Origin: Physcia stellaris
Lineage: Eukaryota; Ascomycota; Lecanoromycetes; Caliciales; Physciaceae
DNA length: 64,000 nt
Reading direction: 5' to 3'
Assembly (NCBI GenBank): GCA_018902385.1
Contig: JABSSW010000017.1
Location: forward strand, 682,001-746,000
The notes beneath the pieces were generated by a model, which saw only the letters and a list, made by a program, of their open reading frames with translations, searched no databases and was not told where the DNA came from. The first letter of the stretch is position 1. Every line of letters starts with the position of its first letter. The position numbers and the translations under genes are program-made. Positions 8,873 through 19,043 of the stretch are shown one piece after another.

Positions 8873-11800
8873 ATGGCGGACCCTCAAAATATCCAGCAGT
8901 ACAAATATGCTGCTATGTCAAATTTGGTGCTTCAGCACGATAGAAGACTCACCACTCGCCGCACAGAGGAAGCCACAGGAGATCCAGAGTCTTTGGCAGG
9001 GCGCATCAATATACGGGACATGGGCTCTAGAAATGCAAGAGAAGATGCGCCTCGGCAAAAAAAGAAAACTACTGGCCCTAAAGATGTCGAGAGAGGGAGC
9101 ATTAGGGAAGGAGAAGATGTGCTGGAAAGGGAGCAAAGAAAGCGGAAGCGAGGCGAGCCGGCGCAGTCACGAGGAGCAGGCATCCTTTCTGCAGCAGATG
9201 CGCTTGTTGAAGGATTGAAATATAGACCCCGTACACCCGCAACGCGCCAGACTTACGACTTGATTCTCACGACTACCGCCAATAATCTAGGCGATGTTCC
9301 TCATGAGGTGGTACGAAGCGCTGCAGATGCCATTCTAGAGCTTCTCAAGGACGAAAATTTGAAAGACTATGACAAAAAAAAGGAAGTAGATGATTTACTA
9401 GGCTTATCAATGGGCTCGAAAGAATTTAATGAGCTGGTCAATCTGGGCAAAAAGATCACGGATTATGATGGACAGGATGAAGACGTCGACATGGATGGCG
9501 AAAATAACACCGCAGCTGAAGGTGGCGCTGAATTGGATGAACGGCAAGGTGTGGCTGTAGTATTCGATGAATCTGACGAAGATGAGGAAACTGCGGGAAG
9601 AACATTCGAAGTTCGGGACGAAGATGAGCCTTCATCAGATGAAGACGAAGACGCTGTTAAGGACCAGCCAAGGGATCAGGAAGAAGCGACGACCGGCCAC
9701 GATACAGACAAGAATTTCGTGGAGGAAGCTGAAGGCGGCGAAGGGGGTGAAGAAATGATCATTGATGGTGATCAGGATGGGATCGGCACCAAAAGAGCCC
9801 GGAAGGCAGACAAGAACATTGTCCCAGTTCGTGAGATAGATGCGTATTGGCTACAACGACAAATTGGTGCAATATACGAAGATGCTCATGTCCAGCAATC
9901 TAAGACCCAGGAAGGATTAGACATTCTTGGCGGCCAAACAGAAGATGGCGAAGCAAAGCCCCTTCGAGAAACCGAAAACGATCTAATGGAGCTCTTTGAT
10001 TACGAGCATCACGAACTTGTCGAGAAGCTAATCATGAACCGCGACAAAATTCTGTGGGTTACACGTTGGCGGAAGACGGCGGAAGATGCAAATACAAGGG
10101 CAGCTCTGGAGCGCGAGATGGTTTCTGCTGGGCATCGCAGGATCCTGGATGAGTTACATGGAAGGGAGGCTGCTGATGATGACGAAGCCGCCAAGCCTAA
10201 TAAAAAACTGAAACTTGATCTTATGGATATCGATGTGCCGAGGGCACCTACAGATGGGGACGAAAAGGCGAAAGATGGTGCACTGGTTGGAGGTTTGCAG
10301 CCAAAGAGATTGATCAATCTGGAAAACCTTGTGTTTGACCAAGGGAATCATCTTATGACGAATCCCAACGTCAAGCTCCCTCAAGGCTCTACCAAACGAA
10401 CATTCAAAGGTTATGAAGAAATCCATGTACCGGCCCCCAAAGCGCGTAAAGATGCCAGTGAGCGGAATAACATGCCAACATCTGAATTGCCAGAGTGGGC
10501 TCGTCAAGGTTTCGGGACATCGAAAGAACTCAATCGAATTCAAACCAAATGCTTTCCCACTGCTTTTGAAGACGATGGAAACATGCTGATCTGCGCTCCT
10601 ACTGGATCTGGAAAAACCAACGTCGCGATGCTTGCAATGCTACGAGAAATCGGTAAAAATAGAAACCCCGGGACTGGAGAGATCATGCTTGACGACTTCA
10701 AGATCGTCTATATCGCTCCTTTGAAGGCTTTGGTCCAGGAACAAGTTGGCAACTTTGGAAAACGCTTGGAACCTTACGGCGTGAAGGTCTCTGAGCTGAC
10801 AGGCGATCGCCAACTGACAAAGCAGCAGATCGCTGATACGCAGATTATCGTGACAACGCCTGAGAAATGGGATGTTATCACCCGCAAAGCCACGGATATG
10901 AGCTATACTAATCTCGTAAGGTTGATCATCATTGACGAGATTCATCTGTTACATGATGACAGGGGGCCAGTATTGGAAAGTATCGTCAGCCGGACAATTC
11001 GTAAGATTGAGCAGACTGGTGATCCTGTCCGCTTGGTCGGCCTTAGTGCAACGCTTCCGAATTACAGGGATGTTGCGAGCTTCCTGCGTGTTGATCCAAT
11101 CAAAGGTCTTTTTCACTTCGATGGCTCGTACAGGCCTTGTCCGCTGCGTCAAGAGTTCATTGGCGTCACAGATAAAAAAGCTATAAAACAGCTGAAGACC
11201 ATGAACGATGTTTGCTACACTAAAGTCATGGAGCAAGTTGGAAAGAACAGACAACAGATGTTGATATTCGTCCACTCAAGAAAAGAGACGGCAAAAACAG
11301 CGAAGTATATTCGCGACAAGGCACTGGAATTGGAGACAATTGGCCAAATCCTTAGGAGCGATGCAGGCACACGCGAAGTGCTTACAGAGGAGGCAAATAC
11401 CGTGACTGATAGAGACCTCAAAGACATCATGCCCTACGGCTTCGGGATTCATCACGCTGGTATGAGTAGGACTGATAGGACATCGGTTGAGGATCTGTTT
11501 GCCGATGGGATGCTCCAAGTCTTGGTATGCACAGCAACTTTGGCTTGGGGCGTCAACCTACCAGCACATACTGTTGTCATCAAAGGCACTCAGATTTATT
11601 CGCCTGAGAAGGGAAGCTGGGTCGAATTAAGCCCACAAGACGTTTTGCAAATGCTCGGACGAGCAGGACGGCCCCAGTATGATACCTTTGGAGAAGGTAT
11701 CATCATTACAACTCAGACTGAGATGCAGTATTACCTATCACTTATGAATCAGCAATTACCAATCGAGAGTCAGTTCGTCAGCAAATTAGCGGACAATCTG

Positions 11801-14800
11801 AATGCAGAAATCGTATTGGGCAATGTACGAAGTAGGGATGAAGCTGTCGAGTGGTTGGGGTACACCTACTTGTTTGTACGCATGCTACGTTCTCCCGGTC
11901 TCTATAGTGTAGGGGCCGACTACGAGGACGACGATGCTCTTGAGCAGAAGCGAGTCGATTTGGTGCACTCAGCCGCCACAGTGCTGGAGAAGTCTAATTT
12001 GGTCAAATACGATAAAAAGTCCGGAAAGCTGCAGTCAACTGAGCTCGGACGAATTGCTTCCCACTACTACATAACCCATACGTCTATGCTTACATACAAT
12101 CATCACATACAACCGATGATCACACCGATAGAATTGTTCCGCGTATTTGCGCTCAGCGATGAATTTAAATACATTCCTGTGCGGCAAGACGAGAAGCTTG
12201 AACTTGCAAAGCTCCTCGGAAGGGTTCCAGTTCCGATTAAGGAGAGCATTGAGGAACCTCAGGCTAAGATTAACGTTCTCTTACAAGCTTACATATCGCG
12301 ATTAAAGCTCGAGGGCCTTGCACTTATGGCGGATCTTGTGTATGTGACGCAGTCCGCTGGACGTATCTTGAGGGCTATCTTTGAGATCTGTTTGAAGAAG
12401 GCATGGGCTTCAGTTGCAAAAACGGCATTAGATCTATGTAAGATGGCTGAGCAACGTATGTGGCCAACAATGACGCCCCTGCGCCAATTTCCCAGGCCAA
12501 TGTGCCCTGCAGAGATCATTACGAAGACGGAGAAAATCGATGTCCCTTGGTCTAGCTACTTTGATCTCGATCCTCCACGAATGGGTGAACTCCTAGGAAT
12601 GCCAAAACAAGGAAAAAAGGTCTGCGAGCTCGTGCAGAAGTTCCCAAGACTTGAAGTCCAAGCACAAGTGCAACCCGTCACTCGCTCGATGCTCCGAGTA
12701 GAGTTGACAATTACACCAAATTTTGAATGGGACGAATTGCTCCATGGAACATCTCAGAGCTTTTGGATCATAGTAGAGGACTGTGATGGCGAGGACATAC
12801 TTTTCCATGATACTTTTCTGCTGCGCAAAGATTATGCTCTATCCGAGATGAATGAGCATCTTGTTGAGTTTACCGTACCAATCACCGAGCCTATGCCCCC
12901 TAACTACTTCATCACCCTCACTTCTGACCGTTGGTTACAATCAGAAACTAAGCTTGCGGTATCTTTTGACAAATTGGTTCTGCCAGAGAAGTTTCCTGCA
13001 CACACGCCTCTGCTAGATCTTCAAGCTGTGCCAGTATCAGCGCTCAAGAGACAAGACTATCAGGCTCTTTATCCGAAATGGCAGAAATTCAACAAAATCC
13101 AGACTCAAGTCTTCAGCTCCCTGTTTTCATCCAATGACAATGTCTTCATTGGGTCCCCTACTGGGACCGGTAAGACAGCTTGCGCCGAATTTGCCGTTCT
13201 GCGCCACTGGGCGTCTCAGGCTCAAGGGAGGGCCGTTTACATAGCGCCTTTCCAAGAACTAGTTGATCAGAGGTTGGCTGACTGGAAAGACCGGCTTGGA
13301 AAGGTGGCTGGTGGGAAACAAGTCCTTAAACTCACCGGGGAGACAACCGCAGATCTCAAAATCTTGGAGCGAGGGGACTTGATTTTGGCTACGCCTACGC
13401 AATGGGACGTACTTTCCCGGCAATGGCAGCGTCGGAAAAATGTTCAAACCGTTCAGCTCTTCATTGCGGACGAGCTTCACATGCTAGGCGGTCAAGGGGG
13501 CTTTATCTACGAGATCATTGTCTCTCGAATGCACTACATTGCACTTCAAACGGAGAACGACATGCGTATCGTCGGACTTAGTGTCTCGCTCTCGAATGCG
13601 CGAGACGTTGGTGAATGGCTTGGAGCTACGAAGCATACGATATTCAATTTCAGCCCTCATGTACGACAGGTACCGTTGGAACTCCACATCCAATCCTTCT
13701 CTATCCCCCATTTCCCCTCATTGATGCTTGCTATGGTAAAGCCCATGTACGCCGCCATTCTACAGATGTCAGCTGATAAACCGGCAATGATCTTTGTTCC
13801 AAACCGAAAGCAGACACGCGCAACGGCACTTGATCTTTTGGCTGCTTGCGTTACGGATGATGATGAAGATAGGTTTTTGCACGCCAGCATCGAAGACATA
13901 GCTCCTATTTTGAACGCCGTGCACGAGGGTACACTCGCGGACTCCATGTCTCACGGCATTGGCTATTTTCACGAAGCGTTGAGCAGCAACGACAAGCGTA
14001 TTGTATCTCACCTTTACTCTAGAGGAGCTCTCCAAGTCATGGTCGCATCACGAGATGTTTGCTGGGAAATAGACTGTACAGCTCACCTCGTGGTAGTAAT
14101 GGGTACACAATTCTACGAGGGCCGAGAACACCGATACATTGATTACCCCATCAGCGAAATTCTGCAAATGTTCGGCAAAGCTAGCAGACCACTGGAGGAT
14201 AAGACCAGTCGAGGCCTGTTGATGGTACCTGCAGTCAAACGTGAATACTACAAGAAATTTCTGAATGAGGCTCTACCAATTGAGAGCCATCTACAGGTGT
14301 ATCTGCATGACGCCTTTGTCTCTGAAATCAGTACGAAGATCATTGGCTCCACCCAAGATGCTGTCGATTGGGCTACCTACACTTACTTTTACCGACGCTT
14401 GCTGGCTAATCCCAGCTTCTACGGCCTGACTGATACCTCACACGAAGGTTTAAGCACACATCTCTCCGAGCTTGTTGAGAACACTCTAAAGGACCTCTCG
14501 GAAGCAAAGATCATCGAGCTTGACGAAGAAGATGACACGGTGACTCCTCTCAATGCTGCAATGATTGCAGCTTATTACAATGTCTCATTCATAACTATGC
14601 AGACGTTTTTACTATCCCTAACGGACCGTACAAAGCTCAAGGGCATTTTGGAAATTGTCACTTCTGCCACCGAATTCGAGACTATTCAAATTAGGCGGCA
14701 TGAGCAGAATGTTCTTCGACGCATATACGATCGAGTGCCGGTGAAAATGGCCCAGCCCGCCTATGAGTCCCCACACTTTAAAGCCTTCGTACTGCTGCAA

Positions 14801-15625
14801 GCGCACTTTTCACGCATGCAACTTCCTGCCGACCTAGCTAAAGATCAAGAACTCATCGTCTCCAAAGTGTTAAACCTTCTTAGTGGCTGCGTCGACGTCC
14901 TTTCCTCGGATGGGCACCTGAATGCTATGAGCGCGATGGAGATGTCTCAAATGGTAGTACAAGCTATGTGGGATCGTGACAGTCCATTGAAGCAAATTCC
15001 TCACTTCTCTCCAGAAGTCATCAAGGCTGCTAGTAGCTTCGGGTATGCATCCTCAAATCCAATATCTTGCGGCTTAGGTCCAAACGCTAATCTTGTCCCA
15101 AACAGTGCCAAAGACATCTTCGAGTTCCAGGAAATCATGTCCGACAGCGATAACTCGAAGAAGCTCATTGCTCGTCTTGGTTTGGAGAACAAACAGCTTG
15201 CTGAAGCTGCCAACTTTACCAATGATAAGTACCCCAGCATTGAGCTCGATTTTGAACTTGAAGATCCTGACGACCTTACCACCGGATCGCCTGCATACCT
15301 TAAGATTAAGGTCGAAAGGGAAGTGGATGAGGACGAAGATCCCGACACAGCCGTACATGCTCCCTTCTACCCACAGAAGAAAATGGAGAATTGGTGGCTC
15401 GTCGTGGGCGAAGAGAGCACAAACAACTTACTTGCCATCAAGCGCATAACATTTGGTAAGAAGCTGGAGACCAGGCTGGAATTTGCCGCGCCATCGACTG
15501 CTGGAGATCATCAGCTGAAGCTGTATCTGATGAGCGATAGTTATGTGGGAGTAGACCAAGACCCTTCGTTCAAAGTTAGCGTGGCTGAAGGCATGGACGA
15601 GGACGAAGAAGAGGACGAACAATAA
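8873..15625 (+). CDS. BRR2: U5 snRNP RNA helicase Brr2
   Basis: One uninterrupted exon, 2250 aa, close to the ~2140-2160 aa of yeast and human Brr2. Brr2 is the Ski2-like helicase of the U5 snRNP that unwinds U4/U6 during spliceosome activation. An acidic N-terminal region (~1-480) is followed by helicase cassette 1: Walker A APTGSGKT at ~575-582, DEIH at ~688-691, SAT motif GLSATLPNYRDV, then RecA2, winged helix and a Sec63 unit. Cassette 2 has GSPTGTGKT at ~1427-1435 and DELH at ~1533-1536. Its motif III is degenerate (GLSVSLSN in place of SAT), and the motif VI region reads FGKASRPLED rather than QMLGRAGRP. This matches the known pattern of an active first and inactive, regulatory second cassette. 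The second Sec63 unit ends in an acidic tail. Intronless, which is notable for a spliceosome component. Confidence 0.97.
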   Translation: MADPQNIQQYKYAAMSNLVLQHDRRLTTRRTEEATGDPESLAGRINIRDMGSRNAREDAPRQKKKTTGPKDVERGSIREGEDVLEREQRKRKRGEPAQSRGAGILSAADALVEGLKYRPRTPATRQTYDLILTTTANNLGDVPHEVVRSAADAILELLKDENLKDYDKKKEVDDLLGLSMGSKEFNELVNLGKKITDYDGQDEDVDMDGENNTAAEGGAELDERQGVAVVFDESDEDEETAGRTFEVRDEDEPSSDEDEDAVKDQPRDQEEATTGHDTDKNFVEEAEGGEGGEEMIIDGDQDGIGTKRARKADKNIVPVREIDAYWLQRQIGAIYEDAHVQQSKTQEGLDILGGQTEDGEAKPLRETENDLMELFDYEHHELVEKLIMNRDKILWVTRWRKTAEDANTRAALEREMVSAGHRRILDELHGREAADDDEAAKPNKKLKLDLMDIDVPRAPTDGDEKAKDGALVGGLQPKRLINLENLVFDQGNHLMTNPNVKLPQGSTKRTFKGYEEIHVPAPKARKDASERNNMPTSELPEWARQGFGTSKELNRIQTKCFPTAFEDDGNMLICAPTGSGKTNVAMLAMLREIGKNRNPGTGEIMLDDFKIVYIAPLKALVQEQVGNFGKRLEPYGVKVSELTGDRQLTKQQIADTQIIVTTPEKWDVITRKATDMSYTNLVRLIIIDEIHLLHDDRGPVLESIVSRTIRKIEQTGDPVRLVGLSATLPNYRDVASFLRVDPIKGLFHFDGSYRPCPLRQEFIGVTDKKAIKQLKTMNDVCYTKVMEQVGKNRQQMLIFVHSRKETAKTAKYIRDKALELETIGQILRSDAGTREVLTEEANTVTDRDLKDIMPYGFGIHHAGMSRTDRTSVEDLFADGMLQVLVCTATLAWGVNLPAHTVVIKGTQIYSPEKGSWVELSPQDVLQMLGRAGRPQYDTFGEGIIITTQTEMQYYLSLMNQQLPIESQFVSKLADNLNAEIVLGNVRSRDEAVEWLGYTYLFVRMLRSPGLYSVGADYEDDDALEQKRVDLVHSAATVLEKSNLVKYDKKSGKLQSTELGRIASHYYITHTSMLTYNHHIQPMITPIELFRVFALSDEFKYIPVRQDEKLELAKLLGRVPVPIKESIEEPQAKINVLLQAYISRLKLEGLALMADLVYVTQSAGRILRAIFEICLKKAWASVAKTALDLCKMAEQRMWPTMTPLRQFPRPMCPAEIITKTEKIDVPWSSYFDLDPPRMGELLGMPKQGKKVCELVQKFPRLEVQAQVQPVTRSMLRVELTITPNFEWDELLHGTSQSFWIIVEDCDGEDILFHDTFLLRKDYALSEMNEHLVEFTVPITEPMPPNYFITLTSDRWLQSETKLAVSFDKLVLPEKFPAHTPLLDLQAVPVSALKRQDYQALYPKWQKFNKIQTQVFSSLFSSNDNVFIGSPTGTGKTACAEFAVLRHWASQAQGRAVYIAPFQELVDQRLADWKDRLGKVAGGKQVLKLTGETTADLKILERGDLILATPTQWDVLSRQWQRRKNVQTVQLFIADELHMLGGQGGFIYEIIVSRMHYIALQTENDMRIVGLSVSLSNARDVGEWLGATKHTIFNFSPHVRQVPLELHIQSFSIPHFPSLMLAMVKPMYAAILQMSADKPAMIFVPNRKQTRATALDLLAACVTDDDEDRFLHASIEDIAPILNAVHEGTLADSMSHGIGYFHEALSSNDKRIVSHLYSRGALQVMVASRDVCWEIDCTAHLVVVMGTQFYEGREHRYIDYPISEILQMFGKASRPLEDKTSRGLLMVPAVKREYYKKFLNEALPIESHLQVYLHDAFVSEISTKIIGSTQDAVDWATYTYFYRRLLANPSFYGLTDTSHEGLSTHLSELVENTLKDLSEAKIIELDEEDDTVTPLNAAMIAAYYNVSFITMQTFLLSLTDRTKLKGILEIVTSATEFETIQIRRHEQNVLRRIYDRVPVKMAQPAYESPHFKAFVLLQAHFSRMQLPADLAKDQELIVSKVLNLLSGCVDVLSSDGHLNAMSAMEMSQMVVQAMWDRDSPLKQIPHFSPEVIKAASSFGYASSNPISCGLGPNANLVPNSAKDIFEFQEIMSDSDNSKKLIARLGLENKQLAEAANFTNDKYPSIELDFELEDPDDLTTGSPAYLKIKVEREVDEDEDPDTAVHAPFYPQKKMENWWLVVGEESTNNLLAIKRITFGKKLETRLEFAAPSTAGDHQLKLYLMSDSYVGVDQDPSFKVSVAEGMDEDEEEDEQ

Positions 15626-15899
15626 TTAGCATTAGATACCCCAACCTGAATGATTGTCATACTTCACAGATGAGCCTGTGCAGAGTCCAGCCTGTAAGTC
15701 CCACTTTTCTACTGAAGGACCGTCTTGAATACTCAGTACCTCGTAAACGTAGTACCTATGTACCCTGGCTCGCCTGGCTACCCCTTTCGAATGCGGAACA
15801 GCGCCGCAGTCGCGTTCACTAGTAAAATATTTCCGAGTCTTAGCTTCGTTGGATCTCTCCCCAAATGATGCCGCCACGAGGAAACTTTACCCTCCATTG

Positions 15900-18392
15900 A
15901 TGCTTCGGTCGAGTCCGCGTTTTGGTCGCTTATCTCTTAATCAACGATGCTGTCGCCCTGTATGGGTAACCGTCCAGCACATTCGCCACTGCCAGCGTCC
16001 ATTTGCATCTCGTCGCCAAGTCGATCAACCGGAGCAGCAGCCTCGCCCCGTCATCAGATGGTTCAAACAATTCCTTCCAGGGTCATCTCGCAGGAAAGAG
16101 ATAGATCCCGAGTCTGAAAATCCAGACGATGATCTGCCGGAAGCCCGCGTGCTACGCGCAAGAATCGATCAGTTGGAAGCAGAGATAGCTGAGCTCCATG
16201 GCAAAGACAAACCTACCCTCATTGAGCCATTAATAGCTACCCTCTCTGCTGAAGAGCAGGCTAAAGTCAGAAAGGCTTTAGCGGAGGAAGAAGAGGAGGA
16301 AGATGACCTGTACGAGAATGATATAGCCTTGCTGGATCTGCCAAAACTAGAGAAGCTTGCGCCCAAATTGGACCTCGAACTTGAACAGGCAGTATATTTA
16401 CGGAAATTGGATAAATCTCTTCGAGCAGCTGCAGACAACGTTTCGAGTGCCTCAACCCGGCTTGAGCTGTGGCACACCTATTGCGTCTGCAAGAACAATC
16501 TCCCTTCTTTCTTGCACTTGGTGCCTGTTAGCATATTCAGGGTCCTTTGGGAGAGTCAGCAGAGTGCTCAAGGCCCACACAGAGCTTCACACTTGTGTGT
16601 GCTAGCGCAAGACATTATCCATGGTGGGAACCAGCTGTCAGAACAACAAGTGCTCCTCTTCATTGATTCACTCATTCGCCAAGCACGCCCCAAAGATGCT
16701 CTACACCAGTGGCAAGAAGAAGTTCATCGCTTGGGCGACAACGACTTGACTCGACTAGAGTTCAACTACCTAGGCGTCCGCATATACTCTGCCATGGACA
16801 ACCCCGAGAAGGCTCAAGAAATCGCAATGAGCATTTTACCCATAGAAAAAGACATGATATCATCTGTCCTGATTCCAGTTATGATAGCATGGGTAAGGCG
16901 CGGAGACGAAAGGAGTCTGAAGAATGCCTGGGCACTATACTTACGCCTACGCACTGATCTGGGTGCAGAAATGGCGGTCAAGGATTTTGATAATATATCG
17001 TTGACTCTTCTCCACTGCGGCCAAACTGACATGGCATTGGCGGTATTCAAGGACCTCATGCTCTCGAACACTGATACTCCAGAGACGCATGATCAGCTCT
17101 ATCGGGCTTCTATCAGGCTTGTTGGGACAATGCATAGCCAAAGCGTTGATGCAGCACAGCTCGCCAAAGTATCTTTGGCTGCTTTGATCGCAATGCCCAG
17201 GCAATTTCAAAACAAATTCTTTTATGGAAGCTGGTTGAAACATCTCATCGGGAAGGGCGAAGTGGACGCTGCTGCAGCTGTCTTAGAACTCATGATGGAA
17301 CGTGGTGTTAAAACGGATGCAAGGCACTTGAACGGCATACTCGCAGCGTGGCTGAGGAAAGGAAGTGATACCGAGAGAGCCAAGGCTGAACAGTTGGGCT
17401 GGGCAATGATAGCCCAACGTCTGGAATTTGTCCAGGCCCGCCGAGGGCAAGCCCCTGATCCGAGTGCTCGTGAAGAGTTTCTTCGGGTCAGTCGCTGGCC
17501 TAGACACGTTCAACGCTTCATGGCACTAGCTACCACAGAGACTTTCTCAATTCTTTTGTTGGATTTTGACCGTCGTGGCAGGAAGAATTTCGTGAGGTTA
17601 CTCCAAAAGTACTTCATAGAGGCTGAGCTCAAACCAAATTCATACTACGTGAACCATATGATGTTTGCGCAACTTCGTCAAGGGCATTATCGAGAAGCGT
17701 TCGACGTTTACGAAACGATGTCACCGCACGTTCTGCTAGATCTACAGACTTTTGCTTGCCTGTGGGACTGCGAAAAGGGCCACCTGGACCGGATCAAATT
17801 GAAGCGTCCTGATTCTTTCCCGGGACCGCGAGTAATTATGGGTAAGATGATATCCTGGTTTTCCGGTTTAAGCAAGAGAGCACATGGTCAGGCGCGCGCC
17901 GAGTGCAGCAGATCTTTCTACAATCAAGTCTTACGTTGCATGTGTCTGAACAGAGACCTGCAAGGAACCATTGTCGCACTTTGGGTGATGAAAGACTTGT
18001 TCGGGCTTTATCCGGATCATGTGACAACTCGTATGATTACAATTGAAGTTGCCTGCATTGCAACAGGTCAACCTCGCATGCCTTCATCACGAGCACGCCC
18101 GAAACCATCAATTGCCGCCAAAAGCCAAAACAATATCGGCAAGATGAGCGAACTACTACGTCTTGTAACGGAACAACGAGGAAAAATACTTCAGCAACGC
18201 GGGATCAATGCAGCGACGCTGTCTGATGGCGAGCAAAAGGAGGAGCTTTTGATCAATCTCATAATATATCTTCAAACGGTTATGCGCCAAACAGTTCTCG
18301 AGCCCGATGATATCGAGAAAAGGATTGAACTTGCGGCGGGAGAGATGGGCGTCCCGGGTGTGAGCCAGGTAGTCAAACGTTTCACAGCCTGA
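15900..18392 (+). CDS. Mitochondrial PPR-like protein
   Basis: Single exon, 830 aa from the ATG at 15900. The frame is open 17 codons upstream but without an ATG. The N-terminus is Arg/Ser-rich with no early acidic residues (MLRSSPRFGRLSLNQRCC, then RPFAS), typical of a mitochondrial presequence. After an acidic coiled-coil linker (residues ~75-150, with a run of Glu), the body is all-helical with degenerate ~35-residue repeats (for example the unit starting VDAAAAVLELMMERGVKTDA and HYREAFDVYETM). This fits the pentatricopeptide-repeat proteins of fungal mitochondria, such as those like Cya5 that act on mitochondrial mRNAs. The RNA target is unknown. A 274-bp spacer separates it from BRR2 on the same strand, so it has its own promoter. 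Confidence 0.75.
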   Translation: MLRSSPRFGRLSLNQRCCRPVWVTVQHIRHCQRPFASRRQVDQPEQQPRPVIRWFKQFLPGSSRRKEIDPESENPDDDLPEARVLRARIDQLEAEIAELHGKDKPTLIEPLIATLSAEEQAKVRKALAEEEEEEDDLYENDIALLDLPKLEKLAPKLDLELEQAVYLRKLDKSLRAAADNVSSASTRLELWHTYCVCKNNLPSFLHLVPVSIFRVLWESQQSAQGPHRASHLCVLAQDIIHGGNQLSEQQVLLFIDSLIRQARPKDALHQWQEEVHRLGDNDLTRLEFNYLGVRIYSAMDNPEKAQEIAMSILPIEKDMISSVLIPVMIAWVRRGDERSLKNAWALYLRLRTDLGAEMAVKDFDNISLTLLHCGQTDMALAVFKDLMLSNTDTPETHDQLYRASIRLVGTMHSQSVDAAQLAKVSLAALIAMPRQFQNKFFYGSWLKHLIGKGEVDAAAAVLELMMERGVKTDARHLNGILAAWLRKGSDTERAKAEQLGWAMIAQRLEFVQARRGQAPDPSAREEFLRVSRWPRHVQRFMALATTETFSILLLDFDRRGRKNFVRLLQKYFIEAELKPNSYYVNHMMFAQLRQGHYREAFDVYETMSPHVLLDLQTFACLWDCEKGHLDRIKLKRPDSFPGPRVIMGKMISWFSGLSKRAHGQARAECSRSFYNQVLRCMCLNRDLQGTIVALWVMKDLFGLYPDHVTTRMITIEVACIATGQPRMPSSRARPKPSIAAKSQNNIGKMSELLRLVTEQRGKILQQRGINAATLSDGEQKEELLINLIIYLQTVMRQTVLEPDDIEKRIELAAGEMGVPGVSQVVKRFTA

Positions 18393-19043
18393 CAAATTGT
18401 ACAAATACCATTGAGAGGCGCTGCGGGCATTCTACTGCCAGGGATAGGGACCGGGTTCTGGCGGGAGTGATGTTATGAGAGGTCCCGCTGATATCCAAAC
18501 AACGCTTAGCTAGATGTCTAGTATGTAAGGGGATTGATTTGCTCTCCTCTTCTCTAATATCAGCGTCTATTGACATTGTACTGCCTTTCCTGGGTCGTGA
18601 AAGAGTAGTTCCATACCTTCGGTAGTTCCCGCTTTCTCCGCAATTTAATGAGCAACCTTATCATATTAGCTTCTCCGCGATAACGTAGGGCTGTACTCAG
18701 TATCAATTTTGGTAACAAGCCTTGGCATACATAAGTGACCAGAAAACTGCAGTCCACCGTCTGGAAGAAATTTTCATCCCCGTGTCATGCATGGAGCGCA
18801 ACAGTCAAACTTGAAGTGACGCACTCTAGACTGAACACATGCCTCAAATTGAACATAGAGAGAAGTCATAAATCGCCAATTGGCGTCAACACCTCACTCT
18901 TCTCCAAACAAGCTGTCCGATCGGTCTCTTTCCTGGCCCAATTGTCAAGCCCAGGGTGCCCGATGCACCCGGGCTGACTGTTTCCAAGTTGTTTCTCGAA
19001 ACAATCTTTTAATTGACCCTCCTGTGCCTGGTCATCGTCGGCC
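18393..19043. promoter_or_regulatory. Promoter region of the carbamoyl-phosphate synthase gene
   Basis: This 651-bp stretch lies downstream of the PPR-like gene and upstream of the arginine-pathway gene. I looked for the perfect Gcn4/CPC1 palindrome TGACTCA expected in amino-acid cross-pathway control and did not find it; only partial matches such as TGACGCA near 18817 are present. No uORF with an arginine-attenuator look is obvious, and that device is known from the small-subunit gene. Open frames here are short and unsupported. Confidence 0.4.
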
